Assembly: GCA_009705435.1 (NCBI GenBank)
Contig: WLTJ01000106.1
Span: 1-6,185 of the forward strand
Reading direction: 5' to 3'
From: Actinomycetota bacterium
GTDB taxonomy: Bacteria > Actinomycetota > Acidimicrobiia > Acidimicrobiales > Ilumatobacteraceae
DNA: 6,185 nt
This document shows positions 1 to 5,522 of this stretch, piece by piece. How positions within the stretch are numbered: position 1 is the stretch's first letter; every line of letters starts with the position of its first letter. The notes under the pieces are model-generated. The model did not search any database. It was not told where the DNA came from and saw nothing but the letters and a program-made list of their open reading frames with translations. The translations under genes were made by a program, and so were the position numbers.

Positions 1-1128
1 TCCGTTGACTTTGGTCTTTCCCCCACCCCGTCCGATACGAAAACCTGAACCCTTACCAGAGGTTCCGCGCGTGGTGGGCCCACCCAACACAGGCTTAGCG
101 AACATTGCTCCGCCGACGCTGTCCAAATTGCCTGTCAGAGTATTGACGACATCAACGAGCCAACTTGCTGTTGTCCCGAATTCGGTTGTCGTGGTACCGA
201 TGCGTCCATACACCGCGGCGCTCGAGGCTGCGCTCATATCGCGCGCCACTTGACGAATGGCTTGCGGATCGAGACCCGTTGCATCACTCACTGCCTCAGG
301 TGTAAAACGCTGACACGCTTGACGAATATCCTCAAGCCCATTCAGTAAGACGGCTATGCGATCTTGAATCTTCACTAAGTTCTCGGCAAACAAAACATTG
401 ACCACGGCCATGAGAAATAACGCATCGCTCGCTGGTCGAATCGCCAACCATGTATCAGCCTCTTGAGCCGTGCGAGTAAACCGGGGGTCAACCACAACGA
501 CCGTTCCCCCACGAGTCTTAATAGCTTCAATGCGTCCGGGGAAATCTGGAGCCGTGCACACACTGCCGTTTGATGCATATGGGTTGGCACCCAAAATCAT
601 CAGGAAATCTGTGCGATCCAAGTCAGGCACTGCAACGTGGACGCCAGTGCCAAACATGTAACCAGCGGCGACTTGTTTAGGAAGTTGATCAACCGTCGAG
701 GCACTAAAACGGTTGTGAGTGCCCAGACCCTGAAGCAGAGTTCGGTTGTACAGCATGGCCGACAGGCTGTGGGCATTGGGGTTTCCGAGATAGACGGCCA
801 CAGCATCACGGCCATGTCGTTCGATGAGATCTTGTAGTCGCCCAGCCACTTCAGCCCAGGCTTCATCCCACTCAACTTCAACATGCACGCCATTGCGCTT
901 AATCAGCGGTTTGCGTAAGCGATCTGGATCTTCATGAAGTTGCTTGAGTGTTGAACCTTTTGGACAGATAAACCCGTGTGAAAAAACGTCATCCATGTCA
1001 CCGCGGATACGACCGATGCTTTCGGTCTTGTTGATGACTTGCAAGGGCGAAGTTTGGACTGCGATCTCTAAACCACAACCCGCCTCACATAATGGACATG
1101 TTCGAAAAGCAAGTCGGGTTTCACTCAT
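1..1128 (-). CDS. Molybdopterin-dependent oxidoreductase, N-terminal part (partial, runs off left edge)
   Basis: The frame is open without a stop from an ATG at 1128 to base 1, giving 376 residues; the C-terminal part lies outside the window. The protein belongs to the formate dehydrogenase/nitrate reductase (COG0243) superfamily of bis-MGD enzymes. Residues 11-58 form the 4Fe-4S domain: C11-x2-C14-x3-C18-x36-C55, then P-K-G. Next come family blocks: T137-H-N-R with S-x-S-T-V-D-Q (142-148), the cofactor-binding L-G-A-N-P (179-183), V-V-D-P-R (212-216), D-T-W-L-A-I-R-P (225-232), and Y-G-R-I-G (307-311). No twin-arginine signal is visible, so a cytoplasmic location is likely. Substrate cannot be told: the usual Cys/Sec ligand is absent from the region near D147. 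The start follows nrdR by 29 bases, so co-transcription is possible; only a weak purine stretch precedes the ATG. Family is firm, function open. Confidence 0.9.
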   Translation of the reverse strand, partial: MSETRLAFRTCPLCEAGCGLEIAVQTSPLQVINKTESIGRIRGDMDDVFSHGFICPKGSTLKQLHEDPDRLRKPLIKRNGVHVEVEWDEAWAEVAGRLQDLIERHGRDAVAVYLGNPNAHSLSAMLYNRTLLQGLGTHNRFSASTVDQLPKQVAAGYMFGTGVHVAVPDLDRTDFLMILGANPYASNGSVCTAPDFPGRIEAIKTRGGTVVVVDPRFTRTAQEADTWLAIRPASDALFLMAVVNVLFAENLVKIQDRIAVLLNGLEDIRQACQRFTPEAVSDATGLDPQAIRQVARDMSAASSAAVYGRIGTTTTEFGTTASWLVDVVNTLTGNLDSVGGAMFAKPVLGGPTTRGTSGKGSGFRIGRGGGKTKVNG

Positions 1129-1157
1129 AGAAGAACTCTAGAGCCCGGTGAGGTCTA

Positions 1158-1619
1158 TCAACTGACGGGCGACTTATCGAGCAGAGCAGCTTCTCGCTGA
1201 AAGTCTTGCGCCCCATCGAAGTTCTTATAGACGCTTGCGAAACGCATATAGGCAACTTCGTCAAGTTCACGTAAACGGTCGAGGACTGCAAGTCCCACTC
1301 GGGTACTTGGCACATCGCCACCGCCACCAAGTCGCAATTCTTCTTCAACCGAGTCTGCAAGAGCGTTCACTGCGTCATCATCAATGGGTCGACCCTTGGC
1401 CGCAGCCATCACCCCAGAAATGAGTTTGCCGCGATCGAAGGACTCGCGCGTGCCTCTGGTCTTAGTGATCATCAAAGGAACTTCGTCCATACGCTCGAAA
1501 GTGGTAAACCGATGCATGCACTGCGGGCATTCCCGACGACGTCTAATTGCCCCGCCATCTTCGGCAGTTCGAGAGTCCACCACTTTGGTGTCTTCATGAC
1601 GACAAATAACGCAACGCAT
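1158..1619 (-). CDS. nrdR: Transcriptional repressor NrdR
   Basis: NrdR represses ribonucleotide reductase genes. Its ATP-cone senses ATP/dATP and its zinc ribbon binds NrdR boxes. The 153-residue product has the zinc ribbon C3-x2-C6 ... C31-x2-C34, a basic R-R-R-R run at 26-29, and F-T-T-F-E-R at 38-43. The ATP-cone spans about 48-138, with P-L-M-I-T-K-T-R-G at its start and Y-M-R-F-A-S-V-Y-K-N-F near its end. Length is typical for the family. An upstream in-frame ATG at 1646 would add nine residues, but every NrdR I know starts M-R/K-C-P/V-x-C, so 1619 is chosen. A TACGAT hexamer sits exactly 6 bases upstream, pointing to leaderless transcription. The gene follows the LysM gene, as in mycobacteria. 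No NrdR box was seen in this window, so its target operon lies elsewhere. Confidence 0.96.
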   Translation of the reverse strand: MRCVICRHEDTKVVDSRTAEDGGAIRRRRECPQCMHRFTTFERMDEVPLMITKTRGTRESFDRGKLISGVMAAAKGRPIDDDAVNALADSVEEELRLGGGGDVPSTRVGLAVLDRLRELDEVAYMRFASVYKNFDGAQDFQREAALLDKSPVS

Positions 1620-1625
1620 AAGAGC

Positions 1626-1631
1626 ATCGTA
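1626..1631 (-). promoter_or_regulatory. Candidate -10 box for leaderless nrdR transcript
   Basis: On the minus strand the hexamer TACGAT is followed by 6 bases and then the nrdR ATG (1619-1617), which places the predicted start of transcription on the A of the start codon. The same hexamer and spacing precede lexA. No good -35 is visible: the best 17-base-spaced hexamer is TACTTT at 1649-1654, which overlaps a hairpin. No Shine-Dalgarno sequence is visible, as expected for a leaderless gene. Confidence 0.5.
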
Positions 1632-1646
1632 GTGTAAAAATCTCAA

Positions 1647-1667
1647 TAAAAGTAGCCTTTTCGGCTA
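1647..1667 (-). terminator. Possible weak intrinsic terminator after the LysM gene
   Basis: Read on the minus strand, TAGCC-GAAAA-GGCTA forms a perfect 5-bp stem (1653-1667) with a 5-base loop, followed by C-TTTT-A. It begins 20 bases after the LysM stop codon and before nrdR. Stem and T-run are both short, so termination may be partial, leaving some read-through from the SOS-controlled LysM promoter into nrdR. Confidence 0.35.
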
Positions 1668-1687
1668 ATCAGCGGGGTATCAGCGCG

Positions 1688-2143
1688 CTATTTGATGGGC
1701 AATACAAGGCGTTGGCCAATATCAATCGACGCCCCACCATTGAGGTCAACAAGTTCGTCGACATAGTTTCGCAAATTGCCGTCTGTCAGCGATGAGGCAA
1801 TGGACCACAGGGTGTCACCCTGTTGCACGGTGTAAAAATCAGTCCCCTGGACATAAGCCAGCGATAGATCAAGAGACACTGGATCTATCGCAGCGTTGTC
1901 GACGCTCAGCGATTGGGGCGTCACCGCGGGGAGAGAGGCAGTCCCATCCCCACGGCTCGCCAAAGTGCGGATGCCGAGGCAGACGGCAACCACAACTGCA
2001 AGAACGGCCAGACCTGCAACAACTCGCCGACGAAGATAGACGTCGTGCGACACATTGCCAGCTGGAGCCGAAGAAAACTGCATCGCTGAGCCCCTATTTG
2101 GGCGGATTTCAATGATGTAACGAGGATCAAGTGCGAGGGCCAT
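1688..2143 (-). CDS. Membrane-anchored LysM protein divergent from lexA, candidate SOS cell-division/cell-wall factor
   Basis: The 151-residue protein has a short cytoplasmic N-terminus ending in R-R-R (38-40), one hydrophobic segment at about 41-58, a linker at about 60-100, and one C-terminal LysM domain (about 103-149: Y-T-V-Q-Q-G-D-T-L-W-S-I-A ... L-N ... I-D-I-G-Q-R-L-V-L-P). Charge distribution predicts N-in/C-out, with LysM facing peptidoglycan. Position and architecture match Bacillus yneA and mycobacterial Rv2719c, small SOS-induced LysM proteins divergent from lexA that delay division or act on the wall. No catalytic domain is visible, so it should act by binding. GAAAGG lies 6 bases before the ATG, supporting this start; M21 (2083) is a weaker alternative. 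A promoter with a LexA box in its spacer lies upstream. The LysM call is firm; the SOS division role is inferred. Confidence 0.88.
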   Translation of the reverse strand: MALALDPRYIIEIRPNRGSAMQFSSAPAGNVSHDVYLRRRVVAGLAVLAVVVAVCLGIRTLASRGDGTASLPAVTPQSLSVDNAAIDPVSLDLSLAYVQGTDFYTVQQGDTLWSIASSLTDGNLRNYVDELVDLNGGASIDIGQRLVLPIK

Positions 2144-2149
2144 GATGTA

Positions 2150-2155
2150 CCTTTC
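2150..2155 (-). promoter_or_regulatory. Ribosome binding site of the LysM gene
   Basis: GAAAGG on the minus strand ends 6 bases before the ATG at 2143. It supports this start over the internal M21 and contrasts with lexA and nrdR, which have no such site. Confidence 0.6.
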
Positions 2156-2225
2156 GAATCTGTGTAATGGGTTGAAAACTTGTGATCTGAGATTGCAACA
2201 GGGGTATGGCAGGAATTGTCAATCC

Positions 2226-2254
2226 CTTATCCGAACGCCTGTTCGTACTGTCAA
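2226..2254 (-). promoter_or_regulatory. LexA-controlled promoter of the LysM gene
   Basis: On the minus strand a consensus -35 TTGACA (2249-2254) is separated by exactly 17 bases (2232-2248) from a -10-like GATAAG (2226-2231; 4 of 6 match TATAAT). LexA box 1 (2232-2245) lies wholly inside the spacer, so bound LexA would block RNA polymerase. Predicted start of transcription is near 2219, giving a 5' leader of about 75 bases that carries the GAAAGG ribosome binding site. Confidence 0.6.
2232..2245. promoter_or_regulatory. LexA box 1 (perfect palindrome)
   Basis: CGAACGCCTGTTCG, with perfect CGAAC/GTTCG half-sites around a 4-base centre. It matches the Gram-positive/actinobacterial SOS box. 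It lies between the -35 and -10 of the LysM promoter. Confidence 0.9.
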
Positions 2255-2258
2255 GCAG

Positions 2259-2285
2259 GTTATGCGAACGCCTGTTCGGTGTCAA
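2259..2285 (-). promoter_or_regulatory. Second, probably weak promoter-like copy upstream of the LysM promoter
   Basis: TTGACA (2280-2285) and CATAAC (2259-2264) on the minus strand flank LexA box 2, but the spacer is only 15 bases against 17 in the downstream copy. It may be a decayed or weak promoter, or may mainly serve to hold a second operator. Confidence 0.25.
2265..2278. promoter_or_regulatory. LexA box 2 (perfect palindrome)
   Basis: CGAACGCCTGTTCG, identical to box 1 including the centre, 33 bases away start to start. This puts the two boxes on nearly the same face of the helix, which would suit cooperative or redundant repression of the LysM gene. Confidence 0.9.
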
Positions 2286-2331
2286 CCTTCGTTTAAAGAT
2301 TCATCTCTGACCAGCGATTTTGTAGAAAATA

Positions 2332-2345
2332 CGAACAGGTGTTTG
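2332..2345. promoter_or_regulatory. LexA box 3, overlapping the lexA -35
   Basis: CGAACAGGTGTTTG has one mismatch to CGAAC-N4-GTTCG, in the right half-site. Its last three bases are the first three of the lexA -35 hexamer (2343-2348), so binding here would compete with sigma factor. Confidence 0.75.
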
Positions 2346-2371
2346 ACTCTTGGGGCGAACACCCGTACGAT
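2343..2371 (+). promoter_or_regulatory. lexA promoter, predicted leaderless
   Basis: -35 TTGACT (2343-2348), a 17-base spacer, and -10 TACGAT (2366-2371). Six bases separate the -10 from the ATG at 2378, so transcription should start at or within a base of the start codon. No Shine-Dalgarno sequence precedes the ATG closely; the nearest G-rich run, at 2352-2357, is 20 bases off. LexA boxes 3 and 4 overlap the two hexamers, giving autorepression. Confidence 0.7.
2356..2369. promoter_or_regulatory. LexA box 4, overlapping the lexA -10
   Basis: CGAACACCCGTACG has one mismatch (GTACG instead of GTTCG). The mismatched half-site runs into the TACGAT -10, so the departure from consensus may be a compromise between operator and promoter. 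It starts 24 bases from the start of box 3. Confidence 0.65.
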
Positions 2372-2377
2372 GCACGC

Positions 2378-3010
2378 ATGAGCGAACTCACCCTCACCCT
2401 CCGTCAACGCAGCATCCTTGAATGCATTGAGACCAGCATGGAGGAGCGTGGCTTCCCCCCCTCCGTCCGAGAAATTGGTGAAATAGTCGGTCTCAACTCC
2501 CCGTCGACGGTTCATAACCACCTCAGCACCTTGCAACGCTTGGGTTATCTGGAACGAGATCCCAACTTGCCGCGGGCTATCAAAGTCAACTGGGACCGCA
2601 ATAGTGGAGCGATCATTTCGCGTAGCAAGGTCAACCATGTACCACTGATCGGTGATGTCGCCGCCGGAACCGATGTTCTTGCTCAACAAAATGTTGAAGA
2701 ACTTCTACCTTTACCCGCTGACTTCACTGGTGATGGAGATCTCTTTATGTTGCGAGTGCGCGGTGACTCGATGATTGACGCTGGAATTCTCGACGGTGAT
2801 TACATCGTGGCCCGCCAACAAGTCACGGCTGATAACGGTGACATTGTCGTGGCTGGTATTCCGGGCGACGAAGCAACAGTCAAAACATTCACTCGCAAAG
2901 GTCGCGAGATTATTCTGCTACCAGCTAACCCGCGGCTTGAACCGATGCATTTCCCCGCTGACGAGGTGCACGTTTTCGGCAAAGTAGTCACTGTTTTACG
3001 ACGATTGTAA
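2378..3010 (+). CDS. lexA: SOS repressor LexA
   Basis: LexA represses SOS genes and cleaves itself when RecA filaments form on single-stranded DNA. The 210-residue product has an N-terminal winged helix-turn-helix (recognition region about 28-48, P-P-S-V-R-E-I-G ... N-S-P-S-T-V-H-N-H-L) and a C-terminal S24-type peptidase domain. The cleavage site is A96-G97 in D-V-A-A-G, the catalytic serine is S131 in R-G-D-S-M, and the catalytic lysine is K169 in A-T-V-K-T. All parts for autocleavage are therefore present. A GTG at 2339 would add 13 residues but would put coding sequence across the promoter and boxes 3 and 4, so ATG 2378 is chosen. Transcription appears leaderless and autorepressed. It diverges from the LysM gene and converges on the aminotransferase gene across 17 bases. 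Confidence 0.98.
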   Translation: MSELTLTLRQRSILECIETSMEERGFPPSVREIGEIVGLNSPSTVHNHLSTLQRLGYLERDPNLPRAIKVNWDRNSGAIISRSKVNHVPLIGDVAAGTDVLAQQNVEELLPLPADFTGDGDLFMLRVRGDSMIDAGILDGDYIVARQQVTADNGDIVVAGIPGDEATVKTFTRKGREIILLPANPRLEPMHFPADEVHVFGKVVTVLRRL

Positions 3011-3027
3011 AATCGCAGCAGATCTTG

Positions 3028-4188
3028 CTAAGCAACGCCGAGTCGTTGTGCGACCTGTTCAATTGCGTCGTCACTTTGCACAACAGCAACGCGAATGAAC
3101 CCGCTTCCCTGCACCCCGTACAGATCTCCAGGGCTGACCAATGCTCCTGCAGCACGCACCAACTTTTCGGTGTAACCCCAAGCATCTCCAACATGGAACC
3201 ACAGGTAAAAGCCACCCGCAGGTAAGGGCACGTCAACTCCCGACCACTTCGACAAAATATCTGCCATCCGCTCAAGGCGATGGCGATACCGATCGCGTTG
3301 TAGAAGAACGTGCTGGTCATCATTTAACGCTGCAACACCAGCAGCCTGCGCAGGTCCTGGAACCATCATCCCGACATGTTTGCGCACCTCGGACAAATAG
3401 TGCACGAGTTCACTGTCACCGGCGTATGCGCCAACCCGCAGACCCGCCAAGTTTGAACGCTTGGACAAGGAATGCACGGCGATCACTCCCTGTGAACCAT
3501 GTTGCAAAATCGATTGAGTGCGCGCCTTCCCATTTTCTTGCGCCCATATGAATTCGGCATAACACTCATCGCTAAAAACCGGAACTTGATGTTCCCGACC
3601 CCATTGTGCGGCCGCACCCAAATCATCCACGGCGCCAGTTGGATTAGACGGACTGTTGACCCATAACAAAAGAGCGCGTTTAGCGTCATCGGGACTAATT
3701 GCCGACAGATCAATTCCGCCATTTTCTTTTGTCGGGACGCTGACAGCCCGGCAGCCAGCCACGGTAGCTCCCATTTCATAGGTTGGGTAGGAAACTGCTG
3801 GATACAGGACCGTATCCAGCCAGGGGGTCCTCAACTTCATCCATTGTGGCAATGTGCCAACGAACTCTTTGGTTCCAATACAGGCGGCAATATCGCTTGG
3901 TTTGATGGTGACCGCAAAACGGCGATCCATCCAACTAGCGAATGCCTCTCGGAGGGCTTGCGAGCCGATTGACGCTGGATACCCGCGTTCGCTGTTGCTC
4001 ACTGCCAAGGCCTCAAGTACACATGCTGGTGGCGGATCACACGGCGTACCGATGGAGAGATCAATCAATCCTCCAAGAAAAGCTGCTGCTATGGGTTTGA
4101 ACGAGTCCAAGCGCTCATAGGGATACGGAGGTGGTTCAAAACCAGCAGGGCGATCAGGTGCATTCATACTGCCTTCATTTTGTCTCAT
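3028..4188 (-). CDS. dapC: PLP-dependent aminotransferase, probable N-succinyldiaminopimelate aminotransferase (DapC)
   Basis: This is a fold-type I, class I/II aminotransferase of 386 residues. Visible landmarks are the N-terminal P-P-P-Y-P-Y-E-R-L block (19-27), I-G-T-P (46-49), G-Y-P-x-S-x-G (69-75), N-S-P-S-N-P-T-G (178-185), D-E-C-Y (207-210), the S-x-S-K Schiff-base lysine K243 followed by N-L-A-G-L-R-V-G, and a C-terminal substrate-carboxylate arginine, probably R366 in F-I-R-V-A. DapC makes N-succinyl-LL-2,6-diaminopimelate from the keto form with glutamate, on the lysine and peptidoglycan route shared with nearby dapF. The DapC assignment rests on overall resemblance and on dapF in the same operon; another amino acid aminotransferase remains possible. 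The ATG overlaps the hflX stop as ATGA. An internal ATG at 4167 (M8) has a better Shine-Dalgarno sequence and may be the real start. No terminator is evident at the 3' end. Confidence 0.85.
   Translation of the reverse strand: MRQNEGSMNAPDRPAGFEPPPYPYERLDSFKPIAAAFLGGLIDLSIGTPCDPPPACVLEALAVSNSERGYPASIGSQALREAFASWMDRRFAVTIKPSDIAACIGTKEFVGTLPQWMKLRTPWLDTVLYPAVSYPTYEMGATVAGCRAVSVPTKENGGIDLSAISPDDAKRALLLWVNSPSNPTGAVDDLGAAAQWGREHQVPVFSDECYAEFIWAQENGKARTQSILQHGSQGVIAVHSLSKRSNLAGLRVGAYAGDSELVHYLSEVRKHVGMMVPGPAQAAGVAALNDDQHVLLQRDRYRHRLERMADILSKWSGVDVPLPAGGFYLWFHVGDAWGYTEKLVRAAGALVSPGDLYGVQGSGFIRVAVVQSDDAIEQVAQRLGVA
4172..4176 (-). promoter_or_regulatory. Shine-Dalgarno-like GAAGG before the alternative aminotransferase start
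   Basis: GAAGG on the minus strand lies 4 bases before the in-frame ATG at 4167. The annotated ATG at 4188 has no such site nearby and would rely on coupling to the end of hflX. This makes a 379-residue product starting M-N-A-P a real alternative. Confidence 0.35.
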
Positions 4189-5522
4189 GCGACCGGTGGT
4201 TGAGCGCCTTCAAGAACAATAAATTCACTTAAGCGCCCACTTGAGGCATCGGCTAACCGGGCTCGCACCCGAACCCCGTCAGTTTCATGCGTGGTGGAAA
4301 CAACTTCTCCTTCACGGTGTACTGCAGCCAAAGCATCACCCCGGTCATACGGGAAAAATAGTTCAATCACCTTGCTGACAGAGCGGAGTCGATCCGACAG
4401 CGTGCGCAAAAACAGTTCAATACCATCGCCCGTGTGAGCGCTCAACGCCACCGAACCCGGATGCCAAGAGACAACATCACTTACCCCCACTGGGTCTAAG
4501 TCGCTTTTGTTGAAGACCAAAAACTCGGGCACTTGATCAGCGTTGATCTCGCGTAGAACAGTCCGCACCGCATCAATCTGGCCCTCGGGATCAGGTCCCG
4601 ATCCATCCACAACATGCACCAAATAATCCGCGCGCGTTGCGACTTCAAGAGTGCTCTTAAAAGACTCGACGAGACCGTGCGGAAGGCGACGTACGAATCC
4701 CACGGTGTCGGTCACTAGCACTGGTTCGCCGCCGGGGAAAGATAAGCGTCGTGTCGTCGGATCAAGGGTGGCAAAGAGTCGATCTTCCACGAGCACACCA
4801 GCGTTAGTGAGGCGATTCAATAGTGTTGACTTGCCGGCGTTGGTGTAACCGACAATCACCACATTGGCAAGTCCACTACGTGACCGACCTTTACGTTGTA
4901 GATCGCGGGTATGACCTAAGTCAACCAGTTCATGTTCAAGACGAGAAATCCGATTTTTGATGCGTCGGCGATCAACTTCAAGTTTTGTCTCACCACTACC
5001 AAAACGCGATCCCACGCCGCCCCTTTGTTGCGACATGTTGGCTTCGGCACCGCGACGCAAACGCGGCAGTCGGTAACGTAAAAGGGCAAGCTCTACTTGA
5101 GCTTTACCTTCGAGGGTGTGTGCATTTTGGGCGAAGATGTCAAGGATGACAGCAGTTCTGTCAATTGCTGTGCGTCCTAACATTTTTTCTAAGTTGTACT
5201 GCTGGCCGGGCGATAGTTCATTGTCAAAGACAACTGTGTCAGCATCAACCGCCAAACATAAATCACGTAATTCTTCGGCTTTACCTTTGCCCACGAACCA
5301 CGTGTGATCTGGAGTATCGCGCTTTTGTGTGAGACGACCCGCTTCATCAGCGCCAGCGGTGTTGATCAACAGGCTTAACTCGTCAAGACTTGATTCAGTT
5401 TCTTCTTCGCTGTGACCATGCAAAGTGACGCCAACAAGAACAATGCGTTCGCGAATACTGCGCTCGATGAGGGTTTGACCGAGGGCTTGGTTGTACGGCG
5501 AATTAGGACTTGAGTTGGTCAC
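4185..5522 (-). CDS. hflX: GTPase HflX
   Basis: HflX binds the 50S subunit and can split stalled or hibernating 70S ribosomes. In mycobacteria it is linked to hypoxia and macrolide tolerance. The 445-residue protein has the N-terminal HflX domain (about 25-140, with the family block G-K-G-K-A-E-E-L at 78-85 and D-N-E-L-S-P-G-Q at 100-107). A glycine/arginine-rich linker follows (about 149-180), then a helical segment (about 183-210). The G domain is complete: G1 G-Y-T-N-A-G-K-S (225-232), G2 around T252 in A-T-L-D-P-T, G3 D-T-V-G-F (272-276), G4 N-K-S-D (338-341), G5 S-A at 361-362. The GTG start overlaps the dapF TGA as GTGA, and the TGA overlaps the next ATG. No Shine-Dalgarno sequence is visible, so translation is probably coupled to dapF. 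Length is in the usual range. Confidence 0.97.
   Translation of the reverse strand: MTNSSPNSPYNQALGQTLIERSIRERIVLVGVTLHGHSEEETESSLDELSLLINTAGADEAGRLTQKRDTPDHTWFVGKGKAEELRDLCLAVDADTVVFDNELSPGQQYNLEKMLGRTAIDRTAVILDIFAQNAHTLEGKAQVELALLRYRLPRLRRGAEANMSQQRGGVGSRFGSGETKLEVDRRRIKNRISRLEHELVDLGHTRDLQRKGRSRSGLANVVIVGYTNAGKSTLLNRLTNAGVLVEDRLFATLDPTTRRLSFPGGEPVLVTDTVGFVRRLPHGLVESFKSTLEVATRADYLVHVVDGSGPDPEGQIDAVRTVLREINADQVPEFLVFNKSDLDPVGVSDVVSWHPGSVALSAHTGDGIELFLRTLSDRLRSVSKVIELFFPYDRGDALAAVHREGEVVSTTHETDGVRVRARLADASSGRLSEFIVLEGAQPPVA

Larger units (their letters stand above)
2217..2285. repeat. Tandem near-duplicate operator/promoter unit (about 32 bp)
   Basis: On the plus strand TGTCAA occurs at 2217, 2249 and 2280. 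After each of the first two copies come TTAT and then an identical CGAACGCCTGTTCG (2232-2245 and 2265-2278). On the minus strand each full unit reads TTGACA, LexA box, ATAA, which is a promoter with its operator inside. The units are 31-33 bases apart, about three helical turns, and look like a local duplication. Confidence 0.7.

Noticed and set aside
5..253. Plus-strand open frame of 82 codons
   Set aside because: It is a shadow of the oxidoreductase frame on the minus strand, proline-rich with no recognisable domain and no ribosome binding site.
1620..1646. Nine-residue extension of NrdR from ATG 1646
   Set aside because: It would place residues before the invariant M-R-C-x-x-C zinc ribbon start, and the -10 box lies within it.
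1792..2115. Plus-strand open frame of 107 codons opposite the LysM gene
   Set aside because: Composition is low in hydrophobic order and rich in Arg, Gln and Pro. The minus strand encodes a clear LysM protein with anchor.
2339..2377. N-terminal extension of LexA from a GTG at 2339
   Set aside because: It would put coding sequence across the promoter and two LexA boxes, and LexA proteins begin close to the T-L-R-Q-R block that follows ATG 2378.
2282..2689. Minus-strand open frame of 135 codons opposite lexA
   Set aside because: It overlaps the well-supported lexA gene and its operators and shows no family motif.
3002..3015. CGATT-GTAA-AATCG hairpin at the lexA stop as a bidirectional terminator
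   Set aside because: The stem is 5 bp, AT-rich, overlaps the stop codon and has no T-run on either strand.
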